The position numbers and the translations under genes were made by a program. From Blastococcus sp. HT6-30 (GTDB lineage Bacteria; Actinomycetota; Actinomycetes; Mycobacteriales; Geodermatophilaceae), in the NCBI RefSeq assembly GCF_039729015.1, contig NZ_CP155792.1:516001-580000 (forward strand): 64,000 bases of DNA, given 5' to 3'. Within the stretch, counting starts at the first letter, position 1; every line of letters starts with the position of its first letter. The notes under the pieces were generated by a model. That model saw nothing but the letters and a program-made list of their open reading frames with translations. It was not told where the DNA came from and did no database searches. Below, one piece after another: positions 1 to 7,906 of this stretch.

Positions 1-95
1 CCATTGCGCGGGGGTCGGCCGCTGTCTGCGCACGCTCCGACGGTAGGCCGCCGCGGAGCCGGGCGGCGCCCCGTCACGCCCGCCGGGCCCCGGCG

Positions 96-101
96 TACCG
101 T
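96..101 (+). promoter_or_regulatory. -10-like element TACCGT for rarD
   Basis: TACCGT fits the actinobacterial -10 pattern (A at position 2, T at position 6). It lies 6 nt before the GTG start of the following gene, the spacing expected when transcription begins at the start codon (leaderless mRNA). No -35 is obvious. Positions 1-95 hold nothing else I can identify. Confidence 0.4.
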
Positions 102-107
102 GCGGCC

Positions 108-1025
108 GTGGACGAGCGTCGCCTGGGGGTGGTCTCCGGGCTCGGCGCCTACGCGCTCTGGGGCGTGTTCCCGCTCTACTTCCCCCTCCTCGAGCCCGCC
201 GGCGGGCTCGAGATCGTCGCGCACCGGGTGCTCTGGTCGCTGCTGTTCGTCGGGCTGCTGCTGACCGTCGTCCGCCGGTGGGGGCACGTGCGCGCGGCGG
301 TGGGCAGCCCGCGCACGCTCCTGGTGCTGGCCGGGGCCGCGGTGCTCATCGCCGTGAACTGGCTGATCTACGTCTACGGCGTGAACTCCGGCCAGGTCGT
401 GGAGACCTCGCTCGGCTACTTCATCAACCCGCTGGTCAGCGTGCTGCTGGGCGTGGTGGTCTTCGCCGAGCGGCTGCGCCCGCTGCAGTGGGTGGCCGTC
501 GGCATCGCCGCCGTCGCCGTCGTCGTGCTGACCGTCGACTACGGGCGACCGCCGTGGATCGCGCTGGGCGTGGCCCTCAGCTTCGGCCTCTACGGCCTCA
601 TGAAGAAGCTCGTGAAGGTCGAGGCGGCGCCCGGGTTGTTCCTGGAGACGGCCCTGGTCGCCGTCCCTGCCGGCGTCGTCCTGGCGGTCCTGCACACCGG
701 GGGCAGCGGGACCTTCGCCAACGCCGGCGTCGGGCACGCCTTGCTCCTGGCCAGCGCGGGGGCGGCGACGGCGGTGCCGCTCCTGCTCTTCGCGGCGGCC
801 GCTCGGCGGATCCCGCTGTCGACGGTGGGGCTGCTGCAGTACCTGACCCCGCTGATGCAGCTGGCGATCGGCGTCTTCTTCTACGGCGAGCCGATGCCGC
901 CCGCGCGGCTGGCCGGTTTCGTCATCGTCTGGGTCGCCCTCGCCGTCTTCACCGTCGACACCCTGCGACACGCCCGGGCCGGGGCCCGGAGGGCCGGCCG
1001 GGACGTGGTGGTCGCCACTCCCTGA
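108..1025 (+). CDS. rarD: RarD-type EamA/DMT superfamily permease
   Basis: This is a 305-residue integral membrane protein of the drug/metabolite transporter superfamily. The opening (GLGAYALWGVFPLYFPLL) followed by EIVAHRVLWSLLF is the hallmark of RarD, and about ten hydrophobic helices cover the whole length. Substrates of RarD proteins are not firmly known, although some relatives transport amino-acid-like compounds. Length is normal for the family (about 290-310). The GTG start is chosen because the conserved N-terminal helix begins 8 residues later and a -10-like hexamer lies 6 nt upstream. It appears to be a single-gene transcript. Confidence 0.85.
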   Translation: MDERRLGVVSGLGAYALWGVFPLYFPLLEPAGGLEIVAHRVLWSLLFVGLLLTVVRRWGHVRAAVGSPRTLLVLAGAAVLIAVNWLIYVYGVNSGQVVETSLGYFINPLVSVLLGVVVFAERLRPLQWVAVGIAAVAVVVLTVDYGRPPWIALGVALSFGLYGLMKKLVKVEAAPGLFLETALVAVPAGVVLAVLHTGGSGTFANAGVGHALLLASAGAATAVPLLLFAAAARRIPLSTVGLLQYLTPLMQLAIGVFFYGEPMPPARLAGFVIVWVALAVFTVDTLRHARAGARRAGRDVVVATP

Positions 1026-1141
1026 GATCACCGGGAGCCCGGCGCGGCGCTCGGCCGGAAACGTCGGTGGCCGGGGCTACCGTCCTCCTCGAGCCGCCCG
1101 GGGTCCCCGGGAGGCGGAGCGTGGCAGGAGATGGACGAACC

Positions 1142-1480
1142 ATGAGCAGCGACCCAGCCCCCGTGGTCTCCCCGCCCCGGGCCGAGGGGTCAGGGGAGGG
1201 AACCGCGCAGGTCGGCGGCGCGGCGCTGTCCCGGCGGGAGCACGACATGCTCGGTTTCGAGCGGCAGTGGTGGCGGCGGGCCGGTGCCAAGGAGACGGCG
1301 ATCCGCGACCTGTTCGGCACGACGCCGACCCGGTACTACCAGGCGCTCAACGCCCTGGTGGACCGTCCGGAAGCGATGGCCGTCGATCCGTTGCTGGTCC
1401 GGCGTCTCCGTCGGCTGCGCACGGCGCGGCAGCGGACGCGTTCCTCGCAGATCCTGGGCAAGGGGAATCACATCGATTAG
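1142..1480 (+). CDS. DUF3263 protein (Rv0430-like)
   Basis: This small protein of 112 residues carries the DUF3263 signature: LSRREHDMLGFERQWW, then FGTTPTRYYQALNALV and a basic tail (RRLRRLRTARQRTR). The basic, helical make-up suggests nucleic-acid binding, but no biochemical role is established. The ATG follows a good ribosome-binding site (GGCAGGAG, about 8 nt away). The next gene starts 5 bp after its stop. The same pair, DUF3263 followed by a LytR_C protein, is found in mycobacteria as Rv0430-Rv0431, so the order is conserved across actinobacteria. Confidence 0.85.
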   Translation: MSSDPAPVVSPPRAEGSGEGTAQVGGAALSRREHDMLGFERQWWRRAGAKETAIRDLFGTTPTRYYQALNALVDRPEAMAVDPLLVRRLRRLRTARQRTRSSQILGKGNHID

Positions 1481-1485
1481 ATTCG

Positions 1486-2985
1486 GTGACCGTGGGCAGG
1501 CACGCCGCGTCAGGCAGTGACGGACTAGGTCGAGGGAACCCTTCTGCGACCGCTGGGCGGCGCAGGACCGATGCCCCCGACGGTCTGTGGCCCGACGCGG
1601 ACGTGCGCCTGAGCGACCACCCCACGGCTCCGGGGCGCGAGCGCTCCGAGCGCCGTCGGGACGCCCTGCTGAGCACGCCCACCGGCGAGGCCGCGCGTCA
1701 GGTCTCGCGCTCCCGCCTGCCGCTGCCCCCGGTCCCCGCCGGTGCCCGCCCGGCCGCATCCGCCGCCCCGGCCGCGCCCCGTCAGGCCGGGCACAGTCCT
1801 GCCGTGCCCCGTCCTGCCGTGGCGTCCGCGCCGCTCACCAGCGTCGCCCCGTTCCGCGCGGTGCCCACGCCCGAGCCGCGGGAGGAGTCCGCGGCACCGG
1901 TCCGCGGCGCCGACCTCCTCTCGCCGGCCGGCGCGGGCGACGCGCTCTTCGGCGCACCCACCCCGGCCGCCCCCCGCCCCGCCTCGTCGGTCCTGGTCGA
2001 CGACGAGCCCCTCGCCACCACCGGCCCGAGCCGCGGCTCCGGCGGGCACGCCCCCGCACCCCGCGTGCCCCGCGTCCCGCGCCAGACGACGCCGTCGGGG
2101 GCGCCGTCGTCCTCCTACGGGGACTGGACCAAGCCCTCTCGCACCGAGGACACCGGCCGCTCCCGGCTCGGCGTGGACACCGGCGCGGACGTGCTGCGCG
2201 GGCCGGTGGCGCCGCCCACCACCGCCATCCCGGAGCGGAGGACGACCCGCGGTGGCGAGGCGGCGGAGCCCGAAGCCGAGTTCGAGGCCGCGTACGACGA
2301 CCTCGACGCCGACGACCGCGCGGCCGCAGACGTCGTCCACGGCGCTGTGACCGGCCCGGTCAAGGGCGGACGGGCCGCCAACCGCGCCGAGCGCCAGGCC
2401 GCCGACGCCGCGCGCCGCAAGGCCGCCAAGCGCAACGGCACCCCCGAGGTGATCTTCGACGACGAGCCGGAGCGCAAGCCGCGCCGCGTCCTCACGGGCC
2501 TGGTGGCCATGGTCGTCGTCGCCGGCACCGTCCTCGGCGTCTACACGGTCACCGCCCCCGAGAACCAGGAGGCGGCGGCCCGGTCGGCGTCGGCCCCGCC
2601 CAGCGTGCCGACCGTCGCCCCGCCGAGCGCGGCCCTGCCGCCGCTCACCGTCGACCCGGTTCCCGTCGAGCCGCCGGTCACCACCCCCGTCCGGGTCCCG
2701 GTCACCGTCCTCAACGCCACCAACGTGACCGGGCTGGCAGGCAAGATCTCCGGGGTCGTCGTCGCCGGTGGCTGGGAGTCGCCCGGCGTGGGCGCCTACC
2801 CCGGCACGGACGTCGCCACCACCACCGTCTTCTTCACCGAGGGCGACGAGCAGCAGCGCCAGGCCGCCCTGCAGCTGATCGACCAGTTCCCCGACCTCGC
2901 CGGCCCCGCGCCCCGCTTCTTCGAGGTCGCCGACGTCCCGGCGCCCGGGCTGGTCGTCGTCGCCACGGGCAACTGGCAGCCCTGA
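1486..2985 (+). CDS. LytR C-terminal domain membrane protein, VirR-like
   Basis: The protein has about 499 residues with three parts: a long Ala/Pro/Arg-rich cytoplasmic segment (1-330), one membrane helix at about 338-358 (LTGLVAMVVVAGTVLGVYTV) and an extracytoplasmic LytR_C domain at about 400-495. Position after DUF3263 matches mycobacterial Rv0431 (VirR), which affects envelope integrity and vesicle release; a similar envelope role here is inference. The disordered N-terminal part is much longer than in VirR. The start is uncertain: GTG at 1486 is 6 nt after the upstream stop and GTG at 1492 is also possible; no clear ribosome-binding site is seen, so translation may be coupled. Confidence 0.75.
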   Translation: MTVGRHAASGSDGLGRGNPSATAGRRRTDAPDGLWPDADVRLSDHPTAPGRERSERRRDALLSTPTGEAARQVSRSRLPLPPVPAGARPAASAAPAAPRQAGHSPAVPRPAVASAPLTSVAPFRAVPTPEPREESAAPVRGADLLSPAGAGDALFGAPTPAAPRPASSVLVDDEPLATTGPSRGSGGHAPAPRVPRVPRQTTPSGAPSSSYGDWTKPSRTEDTGRSRLGVDTGADVLRGPVAPPTTAIPERRTTRGGEAAEPEAEFEAAYDDLDADDRAAADVVHGAVTGPVKGGRAANRAERQAADAARRKAAKRNGTPEVIFDDEPERKPRRVLTGLVAMVVVAGTVLGVYTVTAPENQEAAARSASAPPSVPTVAPPSAALPPLTVDPVPVEPPVTTPVRVPVTVLNATNVTGLAGKISGVVVAGGWESPGVGAYPGTDVATTTVFFTEGDEQQRQAALQLIDQFPDLAGPAPRFFEVADVPAPGLVVVATGNWQP

Positions 2986-3041
2986 CCCGGGTCGCCCCGG
3001 GCTGCCGGAACACGGGCGGGCACCCGGCCGTTGGGCGCTTC

Positions 3042-5933
3042 GTGCGCTCCCTCCGCGGGCTCGTGCGTCCCCGCCCGCGCTCCGCAGCGCGCGCCTCGGC
3101 CGCCGCCCTGCTCGCCCTCGCCCTGCCGACCGGTCTGGTCGTGCTCGCCCCCCCGGCGGCGGCTGCGGAGGTCGGCACCGAGGTGGCCCGGGTGCCGTCG
3201 GGCTCCGGGGAGGACGCCGTCGAGCTCGACACCACCCTCTACCTCCCGGACACCGACGACCCGGCTCCCGCGATCGTGCTCGCGCACGGCTTCGGCGGCA
3301 GCAAGCGGTCGGTCGCCGACGACGCCGCCGACCTGGCCGGGCGCGGCTACGTCGTCCTCACGTACTCGGCTCGCGGGTTCGGGGAGAGCACCGGCCGGAT
3401 CGGGCTCAACGACCCGCGCTACGAGATCGCCGACCTCTCCACGCTGCTCGACCTCCTCGCCGAGCGCGAGGAGGTCGAGCTCGACGCCGACGGCGACCCG
3501 CGGGTGGGGGTGGCCGGCGGGTCCTACGGCGGTGCACTCGCCCTGCTCGGCGCCGCCTACGACGAGCGGGTCGACGCCATCGCGCCGCAGATCACCTGGA
3601 ACTCCCTGACCACCGCGCTCTTCCCGTCGCAGACCGGCGAGACGCCGGCCGACACGGTGGCCGCGGTTCCCCAGACGGAGGCGGCCGGTGTCTACAAGCG
3701 GCTATGGTCCGGGCTGTTCTTCGGCATCGGCTCCTCCTCGGGCGGCCCGCTGGACGCGCTCGGTGGCGCCGGCGGGGCGGCCGGCGGTGCCTCCCTCGGC
3801 GCACTCCCGCCCGCGCTGCTCGAGCAGGCCGCCGAGAACCCGGAGGCCGCCGGGCTGCTGCTCACCTGCGGCCGGTTCCGGGTCGAGGTGTGCGAGGCGT
3901 ACCAGACGGCCGCGGCCTCGGGCACGCTCACGCCGGAGGTGGCCGCGGTGCTCGACCGCAGCAGCCCCGACGGCGTGCTCGACCGCATCGACGTGCCGAC
4001 GCTGCTGGTGCAGGGCACCCAGGACTCGCTCTTCGGCCTCGGCCAGGCCGACGCGAACGCGCGTGGCATCGCGGCGGACGGGACCCCGGTCAAGGTGGTC
4101 TGGTTCGCCGGCGGCCACGACGCGTCCTCGTCGGACCGGCAGACGCAGGAGCTGCGCGACCAGATCGCCGGCTGGTTCGACTGGCACCTGCGGGGACAGG
4201 GCGAGGACCCCGGCACGGGCTTCGAGTTCCCGGCGCCCACCGGGCTGGGCGCCACGATCGGCCGGGTCCAGGGCGGCGGCCAGACCGTCGCCGCGGAGGC
4301 CTACCCCGGGCTGGACGGCGCGGAGCCGGCCACCCGCCGGTCGGTGACCGTCTCCGGGCCCGTGCAGCCGGTCGTCACCCCGGCCGGTGGCACGCCGGCC
4401 GCCCTCACCACCGTGCCGGGGCTGGGTGCGCTGACCTCCGCCCTGGGCGGGTCGACCGCGGAGATCCCCGGCCAGTACGCCGCCTTCGACAGCGCTCCGC
4501 TGGAGGAGGCCGTCGAGGTCGTCGGCGCCTCGACCGTCGACCTCGTGGTCGCCTCGCCCAGCGGATCGGCGACGCTGTTCGCCAAGCTCTACGACGTCGG
4601 TCCCGACGGCGCCACCACGCTGCCCGGTGGCCTGGTCGCGCCCCTCGCGCTCACCGGCCTCTCCACCGATCCGACCGCCCCGACGCGGGTGGGCGTCACG
4701 CTGCCGGGGATCGTGCACCGCTTCGAGGCCGGCCACCGGATGCGGGTGCTGGTGTCCTCCACCGACCAGGCCTTCGCGCTGCCCGACGAGGCGGCCGTCT
4801 ACTCCGTCGGCCTGGCCTCGGCCGGTGCCGCGAACGGCGTGGCCGCGGGCGAGACGCAGCTCGCGGCGCCCGAGGTCAGCGGCCGGAGCGAGTCGACCGG
4901 CGGCACCTCGCGCTGGTGGGTGCTGCTCGCCGTCGTCGCCGGTCTGGGTCTGCTCGGCTGGCTGGCCGCCCGCTGGTGGGGGAGCCGGCGACGCCGGCAG
5001 ATCTCGCAGGTGGAGCCGGACGGCGAGGACGTCCCGCTGCGGTTCACCGGCGTGACCAAGGCCTACAAGGACGGCTTCGTCGCCGTGCGCGACCTGTCGT
5101 TCGAGGTGCGGCGCGGCCAGGTGCTCGGCCTGCTCGGGCCCAACGGCGCCGGCAAGACGACGTCGCTGCGCATGCTGATGGGCCTCATCCGGCCGACCGA
5201 GGGGCGGATCAGCGTCTTCGGGCACGCCGCCGGTGCCGGCGCCCCGGTGCTGTCCCGGCTCGGCTCCTTCGTGGAGGGCACCGGCCTGCAGCCGCACCTG
5301 TCCGGCCGGGACAACCTGAGCCTCTACTGGGCCGCCACCGGCCGGCCGGCCGAGGACGCGCACATGGACGAAGCTCTCGCCGTCGCCGGCCTCGGCGCGG
5401 CCATCGACCGGCCGGTGCGCCGGTACAGCCAGGGCATGCGCCAGCGGGTCGCGATCGCCCAGGCCATGCTCGGGCTGCCCGATCTCCTCGTGCTCGACGA
5501 ACCGACCAACGGGCTCGACCCGCCGCAGATCCACGCGATGCGCGACGTGCTGCGCTCCTACGCCGCCACCGGGCGCACCGTGATCGTCTCCAGCCACCTG
5601 CTCAGCGAGATCGAGCAGACCTGCAGCCACGTGGTCGTCATGGCCAAGGGGCAGAAGATCGCGCAGGGCACGGTGGAGGAGATCGTCGGCACCGGTGGCT
5701 CGGTGCTCGTGGGCCTGGCCGACGACGCCGACACCGACCGGGCGATCGCCGTCCTCTCGTCGCTGCCCGGGGTCACCGCCGCGCGCGGCGACGACGGCCT
5801 GGTCGCCGAGCTGGACGGCTCCCGCCGCGCCGACGTGCTGCAGGCGCTGGTGTCGGCCGGCATCGCCGTCGAGCAGTTCACGCCGCGACGACGCCTGGAG
5901 GACGCCTTCCTGGCCCTGGTGGGGGAGAGCTGA
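3042..5933 (+). CDS. Secreted alpha/beta hydrolase fused to ABC transporter ATPase
   Basis: This 963-residue protein joins two enzymes across a membrane. A signal-like N-terminus (1-42) is followed by an X-Pro/CocE-type alpha/beta hydrolase with GGSYGG nucleophile elbow (Ser161) and likely partners Asp328 (TQDSLF) and His359 (GGHDAS), then a beta-rich PepX_C-like region (about 430-600). A helix at about 624-646 leads into a cytoplasmic ABC ATPase: Walker A GPNGAGKTT at 699-707, signature SQGMRQ near 796, Walker B LLVLDEP ending at Glu820. All motifs look intact. The permease begins in a TGATG overlap, so hydrolase, ATPase and permease are made together. The natural substrate is unknown. GTG 3063 is an alternative start. 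Confidence 0.8.
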   Translation: MRSLRGLVRPRPRSAARASAAALLALALPTGLVVLAPPAAAAEVGTEVARVPSGSGEDAVELDTTLYLPDTDDPAPAIVLAHGFGGSKRSVADDAADLAGRGYVVLTYSARGFGESTGRIGLNDPRYEIADLSTLLDLLAEREEVELDADGDPRVGVAGGSYGGALALLGAAYDERVDAIAPQITWNSLTTALFPSQTGETPADTVAAVPQTEAAGVYKRLWSGLFFGIGSSSGGPLDALGGAGGAAGGASLGALPPALLEQAAENPEAAGLLLTCGRFRVEVCEAYQTAAASGTLTPEVAAVLDRSSPDGVLDRIDVPTLLVQGTQDSLFGLGQADANARGIAADGTPVKVVWFAGGHDASSSDRQTQELRDQIAGWFDWHLRGQGEDPGTGFEFPAPTGLGATIGRVQGGGQTVAAEAYPGLDGAEPATRRSVTVSGPVQPVVTPAGGTPAALTTVPGLGALTSALGGSTAEIPGQYAAFDSAPLEEAVEVVGASTVDLVVASPSGSATLFAKLYDVGPDGATTLPGGLVAPLALTGLSTDPTAPTRVGVTLPGIVHRFEAGHRMRVLVSSTDQAFALPDEAAVYSVGLASAGAANGVAAGETQLAAPEVSGRSESTGGTSRWWVLLAVVAGLGLLGWLAARWWGSRRRRQISQVEPDGEDVPLRFTGVTKAYKDGFVAVRDLSFEVRRGQVLGLLGPNGAGKTTSLRMLMGLIRPTEGRISVFGHAAGAGAPVLSRLGSFVEGTGLQPHLSGRDNLSLYWAATGRPAEDAHMDEALAVAGLGAAIDRPVRRYSQGMRQRVAIAQAMLGLPDLLVLDEPTNGLDPPQIHAMRDVLRSYAATGRTVIVSSHLLSEIEQTCSHVVVMAKGQKIAQGTVEEIVGTGGSVLVGLADDADTDRAIAVLSSLPGVTAARGDDGLVAELDGSRRADVLQALVSAGIAVEQFTPRRRLEDAFLALVGES

Positions 5934-6805
5934 TGGCCACGACCGACCACGTGCAGCCGACCGGCGCGGTCGCCGGCTACCGGCCGGAGCGGACGCTGCG
6001 GGTGTCGGTGGAGCTGCGGCGGCAGTTCAAGCGCCGCCGCACCCTCGGCGTCTTCGCCCTCATGATCGCGCTGCCGCTGGTGCTCATCGCCGCCCTCCAG
6101 CTGGGCGCCAGCGAGGAGGCGGCGGAGAACAGCCGGATCAACCTGGTCGACGTCGCGACGGCGAGCGGGCTGAACTTCACCCTGTTCGTGCTGTTCGCGA
6201 CGACCAGCTTCTTCCTCGTGGTGGTCTACGCGCTGTTCTTCGGCGACACCGTCGCCGTCGAGGCGCAGTGGGGCTCGCTGCGGTACGCGCTGGCCACGCC
6301 GATCCCCCGGATGCGGCTGCTCCGGCAGAAGTGGCTGGCCGCGCTGGTGCAGTCGGTCGCGGCGCTGGTCACGCTCGCCGCGGTCGCGGTGGTCGCCGGC
6401 GGGATCGCGTTCGGCTTCGACGACATCAGGACGCCGGTCGGTGTGGGGATCGACCAGGGTGAGGGCATGCTCCGGCTGGCCGGGATGCTCGGCTACCTCG
6501 CCGTCCACCTGCTCGTCGTCGGTGCGCTGGCGTTCTGGTTCTCCACGATCACCGACGCACCGCTGGGGGCGGTCGGTGGCGCGGTGTTCACCATGTTCGT
6601 CTTCGCGATCCTCGACCAGGTGGAGCAGCTCGGGTCGATCCGCGACTGGTTCCCGACGGCGGAGGAGTTCGCCTGGACCGACCTGCTGCAGACACCGGTC
6701 GACGACGGCGACCTGTTCCGCGGCGTGATCCAGTCGCTGGTCTACATCGCCGTCTTCACGGCGCTCGGCTTCCGGCACTTCGCCCGCAGGGACGTGACCA
6801 GCTGA
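5933..6805 (+). CDS. ABC-2 type permease partner of the hydrolase-ATPase
   Basis: A 290-residue membrane protein whose ATG overlaps the TGA of the fused hydrolase-ATPase (TGATG). A basic cytoplasmic start (VELRRQFKRRRTLG) precedes the first helix (VFALMIALPLVLIAALQL); about six helices follow, with the motif WGSLRYALATPIPRMRLLRQKW between helices 2 and 3 typical of ABC-2 permeases that work with CcmA/DrrA-like ATPases. It most likely forms the membrane channel for the ATPase half of the upstream protein. Substrate cannot be read from sequence. Confidence 0.8.
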   Translation: MATTDHVQPTGAVAGYRPERTLRVSVELRRQFKRRRTLGVFALMIALPLVLIAALQLGASEEAAENSRINLVDVATASGLNFTLFVLFATTSFFLVVVYALFFGDTVAVEAQWGSLRYALATPIPRMRLLRQKWLAALVQSVAALVTLAAVAVVAGGIAFGFDDIRTPVGVGIDQGEGMLRLAGMLGYLAVHLLVVGALAFWFSTITDAPLGAVGGAVFTMFVFAILDQVEQLGSIRDWFPTAEEFAWTDLLQTPVDDGDLFRGVIQSLVYIAVFTALGFRHFARRDVTS

Positions 6806-6810
6806 CAGCC

Positions 6811-6861
6811 GTTCGTGCACGAACCGTCGTCCCGGACTGCCCAAGGCGACCGTTCGTGCAC
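6811..6861. repeat. Palindrome GTTCGTGCACGAAC plus second half copy
   Basis: GTTCGTGCACGAAC at 6811-6824 is a perfect 14-bp palindrome. Its left ten bases, GTTCGTGCAC, recur at 6852-6861. Both sit in the 67 bp between the converging ends of the permease and the HAD gene. It could be a short dispersed repeat or part of a bidirectional terminator; there is no T-tract. Confidence 0.6.
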
Positions 6862-6872
6862 AGAATGCCGGG

Positions 6873-7694
6873 TCACAGGCTCTGGCGCACCGCCTGCGCC
6901 CAGCCCTCGCCCATGGCGGCGGCGGTCACCGAGGCGTTGGGGACCGCGGCCAGCGCCGCGGCCATCCCGTCGACCGCGCCGCCGTTCGCGGTGATCCACA
7001 GCCGGCCCACGGCGGGGGCCATGTCCAGGTCGCTGAGGCTGTCGCCGATCGCCACGGCGTCGTCGGGGAACAGGCCCCGGCGCTCCAGGTCCCAGGCGAT
7101 CGCCGCCCCCTTGGAGATGCCGCGCGGCATCAGGTGGTAGACCCGCGGCGGCGCCGGGTCGTCGTGGAGGCCGAACCGGGACGACGCGGGGATGGCCCCG
7201 TTGTCCTTGAGCGTCAGCCACCCCACCCCGCGTTCGGCCAGCCAGGCGTCGGCGGCGAGCGGGTCCACCCGGCCGCGCAGCAGCGCGTCGGTGTGGTGGG
7301 TCGCGTGCCAGGGGGCGTGCCACTCCAGCCGGCCGGGGTGCGCGGCGACGAGGTCCTCGACCACGCCGAGCTCGGCCATCACGTCCATCGGCGCCCGGTC
7401 GCCGTAGCCGGCGGGCAGCTCGCCGCGCAGCCGGTGGGTGTGCCGCCCGGAGCCCCAGCCGATGATGGCGCCGAGCTCCGCGATGGCGCCGTCGGCGGCG
7501 AAGATGCGCGCGGCCTCCACCACCTGCTCGTAGGTCCGGCCGCTGACCAGCACCAACGCCACCCCGGCGCGGTGCAGGTCGAGCAGGGCGCCGGCCGGGC
7601 CGTCGGTCAGCTCCCGGCCGGCGGTGTGCCAGAAGGAGCCGCGCGGGCCGACCATGGTGCCGTCGAGATCGGTGTAGACGATGCGCGCTGCCAC
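6873..7694 (-). CDS. HAD-IIB family hydrolase (phosphatase)
   Basis: A 273-residue haloacid dehalogenase-type phosphatase. Motif I is VYTDLDGTMVG with nucleophile Asp9 and acid/base Asp11; motif II is the LVSGRT segment near residue 50; motif III/IV is AIGDSLSDLDMAP with the conserved Asp pair near residue 220. The large middle cap places it in subfamily IIB, with sucrose-phosphate and mannosyl-phosphoglycerate phosphatases and Cof-type enzymes. Which sugar phosphate it uses cannot be told. It faces the ABC operon and stands alone, with its start 60 bp from the thrC riboswitch on the other strand. Confidence 0.8.
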   Translation of the reverse strand: MAARIVYTDLDGTMVGPRGSFWHTAGRELTDGPAGALLDLHRAGVALVLVSGRTYEQVVEAARIFAADGAIAELGAIIGWGSGRHTHRLRGELPAGYGDRAPMDVMAELGVVEDLVAAHPGRLEWHAPWHATHHTDALLRGRVDPLAADAWLAERGVGWLTLKDNGAIPASSRFGLHDDPAPPRVYHLMPRGISKGAAIAWDLERRGLFPDDAVAIGDSLSDLDMAPAVGRLWITANGGAVDGMAAALAAVPNASVTAAAMGEGWAQAVRQSL

Positions 7695-7754
7695 GCCCTC
7701 ATCCTGTCCGCCGCGAGGTGCCGTACCGCCCGCGGGTACGCTTCGGATCGTTCA

Positions 7755-7892
7755 CTCATCCAGAGGGGCAGAGGGACACGGCCCGATGAAGCCCCGGCAA
7801 CCGCCGTCCGCGCAGCGATCTCATGGAGCAGCGCGGCGGGAGGTGCCAATTCCGTCCCGCGCGGCTCGACGGCCCGCTGCGGGGAAGATGAG
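7755..7892 (+). promoter_or_regulatory. SAM-I (S-box) riboswitch of thrC
   Basis: The conserved S-box core is present in order: CTCATC (P1 5' strand, 7755-7760), AGAGGGGCAGAGGGAC, GGCCCGATGAAGCC, CCGGCAACC, then AGGTGCCAATTCC and closing GATGAG (P1 3' strand, 7887-7892). This matches the SAM-I class rather than SAM-II. The 3' strand of P1 runs directly into the ribosome-binding site (GAGGAGG, 7890-7896), 10 nt before the ATG. Ligand binding should therefore mask the site and lower ThrC synthesis; this translational mode is inference from the overlap. Confidence 0.9.
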
Positions 7893-7906
7893 GAGGTAGT
7901 CGTCGC

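Noticed and set aside
3702-5630. A 642-codon open frame antisense to the hydrolase-ABC fusion
   Set aside because: It is rich in His, Gly and Arg as expected from the complement of GC-rich coding sequence and has no start signal.
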